A stretch of DNA of 6,525 nucleotides from Thermodesulfovibrionia bacterium (GTDB taxonomy: Bacteria > Nitrospirota > Thermodesulfovibrionia > UBA6902): the NCBI GenBank assembly GCA_947258735.1, contig CAMYJJ010000168.1:1-6525 (forward strand), in the 5' to 3' direction. Of this stretch, positions 1-6,525 are shown piece by piece. The notes under the pieces are model-generated. The model was not told the origin of the DNA. It saw only the letters and a program-made list of their open reading frames with translations, and did no database searches. A program made the position numbers and the translations under genes. Within the stretch, counting starts at the first letter, position 1. Every line of letters begins with the position of its first letter.

Positions 1-103
1 AAGAACTAAGAACTAAGAACTAAGAACTAAGAACTAAGAACTAAGAACTAAGAACTAAGAACTAAGAACTAAGAACTAAGAACTAAGAACTAAGAACTAA
101 GAA
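1..103 (+). repeat. AAGAACT heptanucleotide tandem array
   Basis: Fourteen perfect copies of the 7-bp unit AAGAACT run from the first base to 98, followed by a partial unit AAGAA. The array may extend upstream of the window, so its length is a minimum. Each copy junction creates a TAA, and because 7 and 3 are coprime every + strand frame meets a stop within 21 bp, so it cannot be coding on this strand. It fills the space where the BatC-like gene would have its ribosome binding site; the only SD-like bases are the AAGAA ending 1 base before the ATG. It resembles the short tandemly repeated heptanucleotides known from cyanobacteria in type, not in sequence. Confidence 0.98.
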
Positions 104-104
104 T

Positions 105-1009
<905 letters not shown>

Positions 1010-1013
<4 letters not shown>

Positions 1014-2890
1014 GAAAGGAAGATAATATAAACAGTAGAAATTCTGGATTCTCGCTTAAGGAATGCGGGAATGACGTTAAAAGATGTGTGATCTTATATA
1101 AGGTCTTGTTGATAACGATTCCTATTATTATGTTATTGACAGGAACAGCTTATGCAAAGGAATTGAAATTCCAGGTATTGCTGGACAGGAATATTATATA
1201 TCTGGGTCAGAGCGCGCAGCTCAGTCTCCAGTTTGAAGGATCAACAGATGTTCCGGCCCCTGAACTTCCTGATATGCAGGGTCTTCAATCCCGTTATTCA
1301 GGACCTTCCACGAGAATGTCCATAGTAAATGGGAGAATGACATCATCGATTACGCATATCTACAGGCTGGTCCCTGTAAAGACCGGGAAATATAAAATAG
1401 GACCTTTTTCTTTCGAACATGATGGAAATCATTACAGTTCAAATGAGATGATGATTGAAGTGCTTGACAGCGCTTCACGGAGACAGGGCAATGCAGGGAA
1501 GCAGAGCACGCCCGGGATTAATCTGAAAGACAGAGTATTCGTAGAGATGGAGATAGACAAAAACAGGCTGTATATCAATGAGATCGCCATTCTGCATATC
1601 AAACTCTTCGTCAACAGCATGAGTGTACGTGATGTGCAGTATCCGAAATACAGCCATGAAGGGTTTTCTGCGGATGATTTTGAGAAGCCGAGAGAGTACC
1701 AGATCAACAGGGGAGGGATAGTGTATTCCGTGCTTGATTTTCAGACAGAGATATTTGCTACAGCATCAGGGAAACGAAATCTGGGACCATCAACTATTAA
1801 GGCCAACCTTCTGACAAAGGCAAGGAGAAGAAGACCCTCCACTCTATTTGGTAACTCCATGTTTGATGATTTCTTTGGAGGGTATGAAACAACGCCTGTT
1901 GAACTTACATCAGATGCTTTGAGCATTGATGTTCTTGCACTGCCTGAGGAGAACAGGCCTGCAGATTACAAAGGGGCGATAGGGAAATTTCATTTAGACA
2001 TTGCAGTGTCACCTGAAGAGGTACGTACAGGTGATCCGGTCACACTTACCATGACCGTAACAGGCACCGGTAACTTTGATGCCGTGCACAGTCCCACTTT
2101 GAAAAATAATGAAGGGTTTAAGCTGTACGATCCCCAGGTCAGGCGTGAACCGAACAGAAAGGTCTTTGAACAGGTGCTTATCCCTACTGAAGAACATATT
2201 AAACAACTTCCGGATATCGTGTTCACGTACTTTGACACAGGGAGCGGTCAATATAAAACTCTTGTAAAACAAAATGTACCGCTTAGAGTGATGAAAGCTG
2301 TCAAAGAGGAGGAGATTTCCATTCTTGATCCTGCGGGTGTAGTGCAGCGATCCCTGAAGAAGGAAGTCCTGGGTCGTGACATTATCTATATCAAGGAATC
2401 GCCCGGCGATATTGTACACAGGGGTGAATATCTGTATAAAAATCCTCTGTTTCTTGCATTGCAGATTGTGCCGTTGAGTATATTTATTGCCGGTGTCGTC
2501 TTTTATAAGAAGAGAGAAAGGTTGAGTTCCGACATGGGCTATGCACGAAGATTAGCTGCGCCAAGGAAAGCCAAAAAAGGAATAAAACAGGCCGAAGAGT
2601 ATGTCCGGAAAAACATGACCCTGGATTTTCATGATGCGGTTTTCAGGACATTGAGGGACTATCTCGGTAACCGTTTTCACGTACCATCAGGAGGTATTAC
2701 TGCTGAAGCGTTAGACTTTGTACTTGCCGGAAAGGACATAGAACAGGATATTCTGGAGAGGATGAAAAACATTTTCAATGAATGTGATATGGTGAGATAT
2801 GCGCCTTCCTCCATTGATGAACAGAGGATGCATACCACTCTGAAAGAGATGAAAGAGATCATCGATTATCTTGAGAGGCATAAGAAGTAA
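1010..2890 (+). CDS. batD: BatD-family periplasmic membrane protein
   Basis: This is a BatD (oxygen-tolerance family) protein of up to 626 residues, of the normal length for the family. A signal peptide has its core at about 31-48 and a likely cleavage after TGTAYA (residue 49). A large periplasmic beta-rich region follows, with family-like segments: PAPELPDMQGLQ (82-93), the basic run ARRRRPSTLF then FDDFFGGYE (271-293), and TGTGNFDAVHSPTL (351-364). One transmembrane helix lies at about 479-499, then a cytoplasmic helical domain (about 528-624) containing FRTLRDYLGNRF. The GTG start at 1010 overlaps the upstream stop and has AAGGG 4 bases ahead, but it gives an odd 26-residue N-terminal extension partly made of a palindromic repeat. 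GTG 1088 would give a compact 23-residue signal peptide (MILYKVLLITIPI...) and is a serious alternative. BatD is thought to work with VWA and TPR Bat proteins in envelope stress or aerotolerance; the molecular activity is unknown. Confidence 0.93.
1041..1075. repeat. Palindromic repeat (ATTCCCGC...GCGGGAAT type) at the batD 5' end
   Basis: ATTCTCGC (1048-1055) pairs with GCGGGAAT (1065-1072) as an 8-bp stem with one T:G wobble and a 9-base loop, embedded in a context reading TTCTGGATT ... GGGAATGACG. This matches the style of widespread dispersed repeats with ATTCCC/GGGAAT ends (for example dRS3 in Neisseria and similar repeats in many environmental genomes). Read in the batD frame it gives SGFSLKECGND, a typical translation of such repeats. 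It suggests that the annotated N-terminus is either spurious or extended by repeat insertion. Confidence 0.55.
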
Positions 2891-2902
2891 GAAGTAAGGA
2901 GT
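2882..2902 (+). repeat. AAGAAGT heptamers overlapping the batD stop
   Basis: Three 7-bp units, AAGAAGT, AAGAAGT and AAGGAGT, begin within the last two lysine codons of batD. The first unit and the start of the second supply the TAA stop at 2888-2890. This is the AAGAA-type family in sense orientation to the gene it ends. The AAGGAG within the third unit is also a plausible Shine-Dalgarno. Confidence 0.8.
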
Positions 2903-2910
2903 TAAACAGG

Positions 2911-2949
2911 ATGAGTTACTTTTATTGGTACAGAGGTTACTATGAATAG
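2911..2949 (+). CDS. Possible 12-residue aromatic-rich leader ORF before batE
   Basis: An ATG at 2911 lies 9 bases after AAGGAG (2896-2901) and opens MSYFYWYRGYYE, ending at TAG 2947-2949, which overlaps the batE start in another frame. Seven of 12 residues are Tyr, Phe or Trp. The sequence shows a start, a stop and a good SD, but nothing else proves translation. It could be a coupling or leader peptide for batE, or chance. Confidence 0.22.
   Translation: MSYFYWYRGYYE
2932..2936 (+). promoter_or_regulatory. Ribosome binding site of batE
   Basis: AGAGG is followed by 5 bases (TTACT) and the batE ATG at 2942. This is the clearest SD in the Bat cluster and fixes the batE start. Confidence 0.65.
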
Positions 2950-3715
2950 CAGGTTTGCTAAATATACTGTATTATGTTTTTCACTGATCATAATGACGGG
3001 TTCTCATCTCCTTGCTCAAAATGATCGTGAAAGTGATCCGGGTTATATATTTTATAAGGCCAATCAATTTTATGAAGAAGGAAAATATGATGAGGCCATT
3101 AAGGTGTATTCCGGACTGATTGATCAGGGGCAGGAAAGCGGCAACCTTTATTACAACATTGGCAACAGTTATTTTAAAAAGGGTGAACTGGGAAAGGCCA
3201 TTCTCAATTATGAAAGAGCTAAGAAACTTATACCGGGCGATAGTGATCTAAAATCAAATTATGATTTTGCCATTTCAAAAGTCCGTAACCCGGTGCCTCC
3301 CAGGGCCATTCCGTATCATCATAAGGTGATGGCTTTATACAAAGGTTTATCCATGAATGGCCTGACCATATTATTGTCCGTGATCTTTATCGTAATACTT
3401 TTGTACGTATTCATCTTCTTTATCGTAAAACCTGATATGAGGTATAAAACGACAGTTTTCGTCATTTTGACAGCATTCTTTTTTATAACGTCGTACGTCT
3501 TATTTAACAGGGTGCGCGCTGATAAAAGGGAAGCGGTGCTGATTTCCGAAAGTTCTGATGCAGCGTTTGAACCTGTTGAAAGTGCAACAGTACACTTCAG
3601 TATGTATGAAGGAACAAAGGTATATATTGTTCAGGAGAGAAAGGACTGGCTCAAGATCAGGAGGCAGGATGGGAAAGTCGGGTGGATTAAAAAGGATGAC
3701 CTGGAGATAATATAA
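2942..3715 (+). CDS. batE: BatE-like TPR and SH3 membrane protein
   Basis: This 257-residue protein has the domain order expected of BatE. A signal peptide spans 1-25 (ending SHLLA before QND). Two TPR units cover about 34-110, including ANQFYEEGKYDEAIKVYSGL and NLYYNIGNSYFKKGELGKAI. Two transmembrane helices lie at about 139-162 and 170-189. A C-terminal bacterial SH3-like domain covers about 196-257 and ends with WLKIRRQDGKVGWIKKDDL. The TPRs should face the periplasm, with a short cytoplasmic loop between the helices; the SH3 domain would again be periplasmic, where such domains often bind peptidoglycan or protein partners. The gene follows batD by 51 bp on the same strand and is probably the last gene of the operon, since a strong dyad covers its stop codon and a new promoter candidate follows. 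The specific biochemical role is unknown. Confidence 0.88.
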   Translation: MNSRFAKYTVLCFSLIIMTGSHLLAQNDRESDPGYIFYKANQFYEEGKYDEAIKVYSGLIDQGQESGNLYYNIGNSYFKKGELGKAILNYERAKKLIPGDSDLKSNYDFAISKVRNPVPPRAIPYHHKVMALYKGLSMNGLTILLSVIFIVILLYVFIFFIVKPDMRYKTTVFVILTAFFFITSYVLFNRVRADKREAVLISESSDAAFEPVESATVHFSMYEGTKVYIVQERKDWLKIRRQDGKVGWIKKDDLEII

Positions 3716-3736
3716 CAGCTGTTATATATACTCCAG
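3701..3736. other. 36-bp interrupted palindrome over the batE stop
   Basis: The centre (3710-3727) is a perfect 18-bp palindrome with half-site ATATAACAG, containing the TAA stop (3713-3715). After three mismatched positions on each side, CTGGAG (3701-3706) pairs with CTCCAG (3731-3736), sharing the same axis. As RNA it would form a long hairpin at the operon end, but no U tract follows (CAAAAATAAT), so it is not a classic intrinsic terminator. It could stabilise the 3' end, aid termination, or be a dimeric protein site. Confidence 0.6.
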
Positions 3737-3764
3737 CAAAAATAATAGTTCGTTCATAAATAAG

Positions 3765-3780
3765 TTTACATGGATGTAAA
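3765..3780. promoter_or_regulatory. 16-bp dyad TTTACAT-GG-ATGTAAA, possible operator
   Basis: Two perfect 7-bp half-sites flank a 2-bp spacer. The dyad sits 25 bp upstream of the candidate -35 box for the membrane protein gene at 3866, a plausible place for an activator or other regulator. I recognise no specific regulator from it, and a dyad of this length can occur by chance in AT-rich DNA. Confidence 0.3.
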
Positions 3781-3804
3781 GGATTCAAGGACCCTATATA
3801 TTAT

Positions 3805-3833
3805 TTGATATTAAATGCACATTTTACTTTAAT
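3805..3833 (+). promoter_or_regulatory. Candidate sigma70-type promoter for the 3866 gene
   Basis: TTGATA (3805-3810) and TTTAAT (3828-3833) each match 5 of 6 consensus bases and are separated by 17 bp. Transcription would start near 3840, leaving a short leader of about 25 bases before ATG 3866. The AT-rich context raises the chance of a false match. Confidence 0.42.
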
Positions 3834-3865
3834 TAATAATTATCACTAAAACACTAAATAGAGAA

Positions 3866-4780
3866 ATGATTATAGAAACCATTAAGGACGGCTTCAGACT
3901 CGCCAACAGGAATCTTCAGCTGGTATTCATCCGTATTATCGTTACCATTATTAATTTAGCGGGCCTTGTTATATTTCTTGGCCTGCCTGTGCTCGTTGCC
4001 ATAGCCTTTCTGGGGTTTGACATTGAGCAGGCACAGGACCTGCTTCCCTCCATAATGAATAATCCCCTTGATGTTGTATCACGTTATCTTGGTCTCGTAT
4101 TCCTGCTTGTAGCAGCGCTGTTTTTATATGCTATCTTTTCGTCAACGCTTATGTTGTTTTCCTTCAGCGGGATTATGGGTGTGTTAAGAAATGCAGCTGT
4201 TGATACTCAATTTAAATTTACCGTTCCATTTTTTTTTAAGGAAGCCGGCAGAAACTTCTTCCGCCTGCTCAGGGTGCTTTCTCTTTTAATATCATTATCA
4301 ATAGTACTGATGATATTCATTCTCGTTATTGCTGGAATATCTGCTGCTATAAATCAGTCTTTCTCAGGTGATGGAAACTCGATAGAGGTCTTTTTTAATT
4401 CCTTTTTTAAGATCTTCATAACCATTATGTCCATTATCATTGTTTTAACCGGCATTATATTTGCCATATTTTCCATGGTAGTATCAGTAGTAGACATGGA
4501 AGGGGCAGTGGCATCCATGTCAGGGGCCTATACGTTTATTAAAGAAAAGCCCCGTTCGCTTTTGTTTAGCGTAACTCTTTTTTTTGGCATTATCATGGCC
4601 AATGCCGTTTTCTTTGCTCTTCAGATCCCGATGCAGGCCATGCCATTTATGATGCCTCTTATGTATCTGTTGAATACCTTTGTACAGAGCTATCTGATAA
4701 TTGTCATGTGGAGTTCACTGATAATGTATTACATAACATCAAAAAATTATCCGGTTAAATCTGCGGGGTATGAGATTTAA
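3866..4780 (+). CDS. Six-helix integral membrane protein, unknown function
   Basis: I do not recognise this 304-residue protein with certainty. It has about six hydrophobic segments, near 22-50, 76-106, 136-160, 183-208, 231-253 and 262-290, and short polar loops. A charged segment after helix 4 (VVDMEGAVASMSGAYTFIKEKP, around 208-229) contains an acidic-Glu-Gly-Ala, Ser and aromatic pattern. That pattern recalls bacterial membrane families related to the glycerophosphodiester phosphodiesterase membrane domain and the DUF975/DUF4013-like proteins; this resemblance is an impression, not an alignment. There is no signal peptide and no catalytic motif. The start has only a weak GAGA immediately upstream, but no better in-frame start exists before the first helix. 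It lies 150 bp beyond batE behind its own candidate promoter, so it is probably a separate unit. It converges on the lipM-like gene. Confidence 0.85.
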   Translation: MIIETIKDGFRLANRNLQLVFIRIIVTIINLAGLVIFLGLPVLVAIAFLGFDIEQAQDLLPSIMNNPLDVVSRYLGLVFLLVAALFLYAIFSSTLMLFSFSGIMGVLRNAAVDTQFKFTVPFFFKEAGRNFFRLLRVLSLLISLSIVLMIFILVIAGISAAINQSFSGDGNSIEVFFNSFFKIFITIMSIIIVLTGIIFAIFSMVVSVVDMEGAVASMSGAYTFIKEKPRSLLFSVTLFFGIIMANAVFFALQIPMQAMPFMMPLMYLLNTFVQSYLIIVMWSSLIMYYITSKNYPVKSAGYEI

Positions 4781-4783
4781 AAT

Positions 4784-4881
4784 GAGAACTAAGATGTAAG
4801 ATCCAAGAACCAAGAACTAAGAACTAAGAATTAAGAATTAAGAATTAAGAATTAAGAATTAAGAACTAAGAACTAAGAATT
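4784..4881 (+). repeat. 98-bp AAGAACT/AAGAATT heptamer array
   Basis: Fourteen 7-bp units start 4 bases after the stop of the membrane protein gene. Degenerate units come first (GAGAACT, AAGATGT, AAGATCC, AAGAACC), then two AAGAACT, five AAGAATT, two AAGAACT and one AAGAATT. The family is the same as in 1-103, here with variants. The run of identical AAGAATT units inside flanking AAGAACT units looks like local expansion from one variant copy. Confidence 0.96.
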
Positions 4882-4884
4882 TCG

Positions 4885-4912
4885 ATTTCCAACTTCTAAC
4901 TTCCAACTTCTT
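4885..4912 (-). repeat. Opposite-strand degenerate heptamers at the lipM-like stop
   Basis: Read on the minus strand, four 7-bp units follow: AAGAAGT, TGGAAGT, TAGAAGT and TGGAAAT. The first overlaps the stop codon of the minus-strand gene. Array polarity thus flips relative to 4784-4881 with only 3 bases between them, exactly in the gap between two convergent genes. Imperfect complementarity between the two arrays could form a weak hairpin, but it is not a clear terminator. Confidence 0.7.
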
Positions 4913-5696
4913 ATCTTTTAAAATTCCATTCCTCTGTTGCGTATTTTTTGGCCTCAAGGTCTTTGGCGAGTGACAATTCATATGTTGAAGGCTTATCAGA
5001 TATGAGTTTGACATTAAGCGATTTTTCAAAGGCTTCTTTCAGAGATGCCTGTAAGTCATGAATTGATATGTCAGGACGGAAATTCCTGAGTGCGCCTATG
5101 CCATTGAACTCCTGGCTGCCATTTCCCGTCAGGACTGAACATAGCTCGTCAGCATTACAATCTAGGACGATAGATCCATGCTGGAGAAAACCATCTGTGT
5201 ATCTTTTCTGGGCACTTCCTATTACCTTTTTTCCCTTGACCGTTATTTCTCCGAATGAAACGGTATTGAAACATGCGGGGTTTCGATGACCGTTGCTCCT
5301 TTTTTTAATGAATGAGGCTTCAGCATCTATTTCTGACAATTTAAGGGCATGTATCAGAGTATTGCTTATGAGTCTGTAATTTTCCAGGAGGCTGCCGTTG
5401 AATAATGGATGGTCCTTTGAAGATGCCAGGCTATAGGTGAGCTCAGAGTCATGAAGGATGGCCCTGCCGCCTGTCTGTCTCCTGACGATCGGGTAGTCCT
5501 TTTCACGGCAATACTCCAGATCGATCTCCGAAATCTTCTGGAAATACCCTAGACTTAATGACGGCCTGTCCCACTCGTATAGTCGAAGGGTGGGGGGAGA
5601 TGATTTCCTGCGTACAGACTCTGATATGGCCTCATCAAGGGACATGTTATAAAAGGCATGGCCGGGTTTCTGGATGATAAGTCGAATAAATTGCAT
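4911..5696 (-). CDS. lipM: LipM/LplA-type octanoyl or lipoyl protein transferase
   Basis: This 261-residue cytoplasmic enzyme belongs to the BPL/LplA/LipB cofactor transferase fold. It attaches octanoate (from octanoyl-ACP) or lipoate to the lysine of lipoyl domains, such as E2 subunits and GcvH. Visible motifs are NMSLDEA (17-23), SLGYFQ (48-53), the substrate-loop motif RRQTGGRAILHDSELTYSL (72-90), NPACFNTVSFGEI (139-151), GKKVIGSAQKR with the conserved lysine (155-165), and LQHGSIVLD (171-179). The end KYATEEWNFKR closely matches the C-terminus I recall for Bacillus LipM. Cys142 sits where LipM has its catalytic cysteine, favouring octanoyltransferase over an ATP-dependent ligase, and the C-terminal accessory domain of E. 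coli LplA is absent. ATG 5696 fits the family start, but no SD is visible. It lies 78 bp downstream of cooT on the same strand. The choice between LipM and ligase activity is an inference. Confidence 0.9.
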   Translation of the reverse strand: MQFIRLIIQKPGHAFYNMSLDEAISESVRRKSSPPTLRLYEWDRPSLSLGYFQKISEIDLEYCREKDYPIVRRQTGGRAILHDSELTYSLASSKDHPLFNGSLLENYRLISNTLIHALKLSEIDAEASFIKKRSNGHRNPACFNTVSFGEITVKGKKVIGSAQKRYTDGFLQHGSIVLDCNADELCSVLTGNGSQEFNGIGALRNFRPDISIHDLQASLKEAFEKSLNVKLISDKPSTYELSLAKDLEAKKYATEEWNFKR

Positions 5697-5711
5697 GTAA
5701 AAACAGCTATA

Positions 5712-5776
5712 AGCGGTCAGCTCTCAGCGGTCAGTAATAAATCTCTCTGAAAGCTGACCGCTGATGGCTGAAAGCT
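5712..5776. repeat. Inverted AGCGGTC/AGCTTTC heptamer pair between cooT and lipM
   Basis: The left arm (5712-5734) reads AGCGGTC, AGCTCTC, AGCGGTC, AG on the + strand. The right arm (5749-5776) reads AGCTTTC, AGCCATC, AGCGGTC, AGCTTTC on the - strand and begins inside the cooT stop. Bases 5712-5727 pair with 5747-5762 over 16 positions with one G:T wobble, leaving a 19-base loop; a shifted 9-bp pairing (5726-5734 with 5754-5762) competes. In the cooT-lipM transcript this would fold into a strong hairpin. A GTTTTTA tract follows about 9 bases later, just before the lipM ATG, so partial termination or masking of lipM translation is possible but unproven. Confidence 0.85.
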
Positions 5777-5960
5777 ATTTTTTTAATAAGATTTTGTGGG
5801 TATTAAGTGAAATTTCTTTTATGGACCCTTCAAAGGTTTTTTCTTCACCGAAGAGGGTTTTAAAAAAAACCCGGCCGTTTTCAGGTCTGATCAAATTAAC
5901 ATTCTCCAGGTAAAGTTCTTCATTTCCATCATTGTCTATATATGCATTTGTGTCACACAT
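5775..5960 (-). CDS. cooT: CooT-family nickel-binding protein
   Basis: This 61-residue protein matches the small CooT family in length and pattern. It starts MCDTNAYI with Cys2, the residue that binds Ni(II) in characterised CooT. Then come EELYLENVNLIRPENGRV, a central LFGEEKTFEG (about 37-46) and IKEISLNTHKILLKK at the end, the usual short beta-barrel layout. CooT helps nickel delivery to CO dehydrogenase in Rhodospirillum rubrum; many anaerobes carry homologs without an adjacent CODH operon, and none is visible here, so the partner is unknown. The start is supported by AAGGAG 10 bases upstream and a good promoter candidate. The stop codon TAG merges into a heptamer repeat. Family members are sometimes annotated as predicted RNA-binding proteins, a label I regard as outdated. 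Confidence 0.87.
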   Translation of the reverse strand: MCDTNAYIDNDGNEELYLENVNLIRPENGRVFFKTLFGEEKTFEGSIKEISLNTHKILLKK

Positions 5961-5970
5961 TATTAATTGT

Positions 5971-5976
5971 CTCCTT
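5971..5976 (-). promoter_or_regulatory. Ribosome binding site of cooT
   Basis: AAGGAG on the minus strand, 10 bases before the ATG at 5960. It is a strong SD at slightly long spacing and fixes the cooT start. Confidence 0.7.
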
Positions 5977-5993
5977 GTTTATGGTTATGAAAA

Positions 5994-6023
5994 AGTATAA
6001 TTAATAAATAACCGGGCAGTCAA
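5994..6023 (-). promoter_or_regulatory. Candidate sigma70-type promoter of cooT
   Basis: On the minus strand TTGACT (6023-6018) and TATACT (5999-5994) each match 5 of 6 consensus bases, with an 18-bp spacer. Transcription would begin near 5987, giving a leader of about 27 bases that contains the SD. Confidence 0.5.
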
Positions 6024-6027
6024 ATGC

Positions 6028-6051
6028 AGGGGCGTTGCATGCAACGCCCCT
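6028..6051. repeat. Perfect 24-bp GC-rich palindrome between divergent genes
   Basis: The half-site AGGGGCGTTGCA is followed directly by its exact reverse complement. It is much richer in G+C than the AT-rich flanks and lies between cooT (minus) and the SHOCT gene (plus), where neither gene ends, so a terminator role is unlikely. Repeats of the form GGGGCG...CGCCCC are scattered through many bacterial genomes, so a REP-like mobile repeat is the leading reading. Its outer end is 4 bases from the candidate cooT -35 box, so an operator is possible. Confidence 0.85.
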
Positions 6052-6101
6052 CCAATGTAATACATGCTAGTATATAGAAAGAACAGACAACAGGATTTGA
6101 T

Positions 6102-6525
6102 ATGGGTAAATTAACAGATAATTCAGTATTTAAAAGCATTTTTGTGGCATTCCTCATTCTGTTAATGCATATACTTTTACTTGCAGGTGTGGGAATTCTG
6201 ATCCTTTTATTTTACGGCATTATAAATCACATGGTATGGATGATAGCAGGGTTCGTTCTTATAGCGGTATGGGGGTATCTGTTGTACAGGAAGGTCATTG
6301 AGGACAGTAAAGAGCTTAAAAATGTTGTTGGTGAGATGAAGGGAGAAAATGTTGAAATAAAACTCCTTGGCGGCCTGGCGACCTTCAGGATGGGTGATGC
6401 TGTTATCGATCAGAATAAGAATAAAATCACGTTACAGCGTCCGAAGGAGCTGGCTGCGCCTGAACCTGACCGTGTAACCTCCTTAAGTGAGCTTTCCCGG
6501 CTGTATGAAAAAAAACTGATTACAC
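6102..6525 (+). CDS. Membrane protein with start of SHOCT domain, partial
   Basis: An open frame from ATG 6102 runs off the window end with no stop (141 codons seen). AGGA lies 6 bases upstream as a ribosome binding site. The protein begins MGKLTDNSVF and has two hydrophobic helices at about 12-40 and 45-63. A charged linker (about 64-90) follows, then a short segment (LLGGLATFRMGDAVIDQ, 88-104) and a Pro/Ala/Glu linker. From about residue 127, SLSELSRLYEKKLIT matches the opening of a SHOCT domain, a short C-terminal helical hairpin usually reading L.EL..L...G.IT..E. The protein therefore probably ends about 15-25 residues beyond the window. SHOCT domains are often oligomerisation or interaction modules at the end of membrane proteins; the specific function is unknown. 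It is divergent from cooT. Confidence 0.85.
   Translation, partial: MGKLTDNSVFKSIFVAFLILLMHILLLAGVGILILLFYGIINHMVWMIAGFVLIAVWGYLLYRKVIEDSKELKNVVGEMKGENVEIKLLGGLATFRMGDAVIDQNKNKITLQRPKELAAPEPDRVTSLSELSRLYEKKLIT

Noticed and set aside
1..103. CRISPR array
   Set aside because: The 7-bp units are contiguous with no spacers; this is a simple tandem repeat.
2009..2419. 136-residue minus-strand open frame inside batD
   Set aside because: No recognisable domain or SD, and it overlaps conserved BatD segments on the other strand.
4861..4912. Bidirectional intrinsic terminator between the convergent genes
   Set aside because: The opposing purine- and pyrimidine-rich heptamers pair only imperfectly, the stem is AT-rich, and no defined stem plus U tract can be drawn on either strand. 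It may still aid termination.
5749..5784. Plus-strand intrinsic terminator (hairpin followed by T7 at 5778-5784)
   Set aside because: No plus-strand gene ends here; the T run is the AAA AAA lysine codons plus adjoining bases at the end of cooT.
6035..6063. Sigma70 promoter for the SHOCT gene (TTGCAT, 17 bp, TAATAC)
   Set aside because: The -35 box matches only 3 of 6 consensus bases and lies inside the palindrome; too weak to list.

Overview
The window looks like a chromosomal piece of an uncultured or environmental Gram-negative-type bacterium with moderate to low G+C. It carries an incomplete Bat (aerotolerance-type) operon, a convergently oriented lipoyl-pathway gene, a CooT-family nickel protein gene, and the 5' part of a small membrane protein gene. 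CooT is typical of anaerobes that use nickel CO dehydrogenase. The Bat proteins, the CooT family and the heptanucleotide repeats together suggest a Nitrospirota- or Desulfobacterota-like lineage. That placement is an inference from gene content and repeat style, not from a marker gene.

Layout on the + strand: a 7-bp tandem array (1-103); a BatC-like TPR protein (105-1013); batD (1010-2890, overlapping by 4 bp); batE (2942-3715); a 150-bp AT-rich gap with two dyads and a candidate promoter; and a six-helix membrane protein of unknown function (3866-4780). Then comes a 98-bp array of heptamers that meets an opposite-strand heptamer array. On the - strand are a LipM/LplA-type octanoyl/lipoyl transferase (4911-5696) and a CooT-like protein (5775-5960), separated by an inverted pair of a second heptamer family. 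The last gene (6102 to the end, + strand, cut by the window edge) encodes two membrane helices and the start of a SHOCT domain. It is divergent from cooT across a 141-bp gap containing a perfect 24-bp palindrome. No gene-free stretch exceeds 300 bases.

BatC, BatD and BatE are predicted envelope proteins. Two TPR proteins and a large single-pass periplasmic protein probably act with VWA-domain BatA/BatB proteins and a MoxR ATPase, which would lie upstream of the window. The minus-strand pair probably serves lipoylation of 2-oxoacid dehydrogenase or glycine-cleavage proteins, and nickel handling.

The most distinctive feature is the heptanucleotide repeats. Two families occur (AAGAACT-like and AGCGGTC-like). 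Four arrays touch or closely follow a stop codon, always in the sense orientation of the gene they trail, and the polarity flips between the convergent genes. One array lies inside the BatC-like coding sequence, where gain or loss of one unit would cause early termination.
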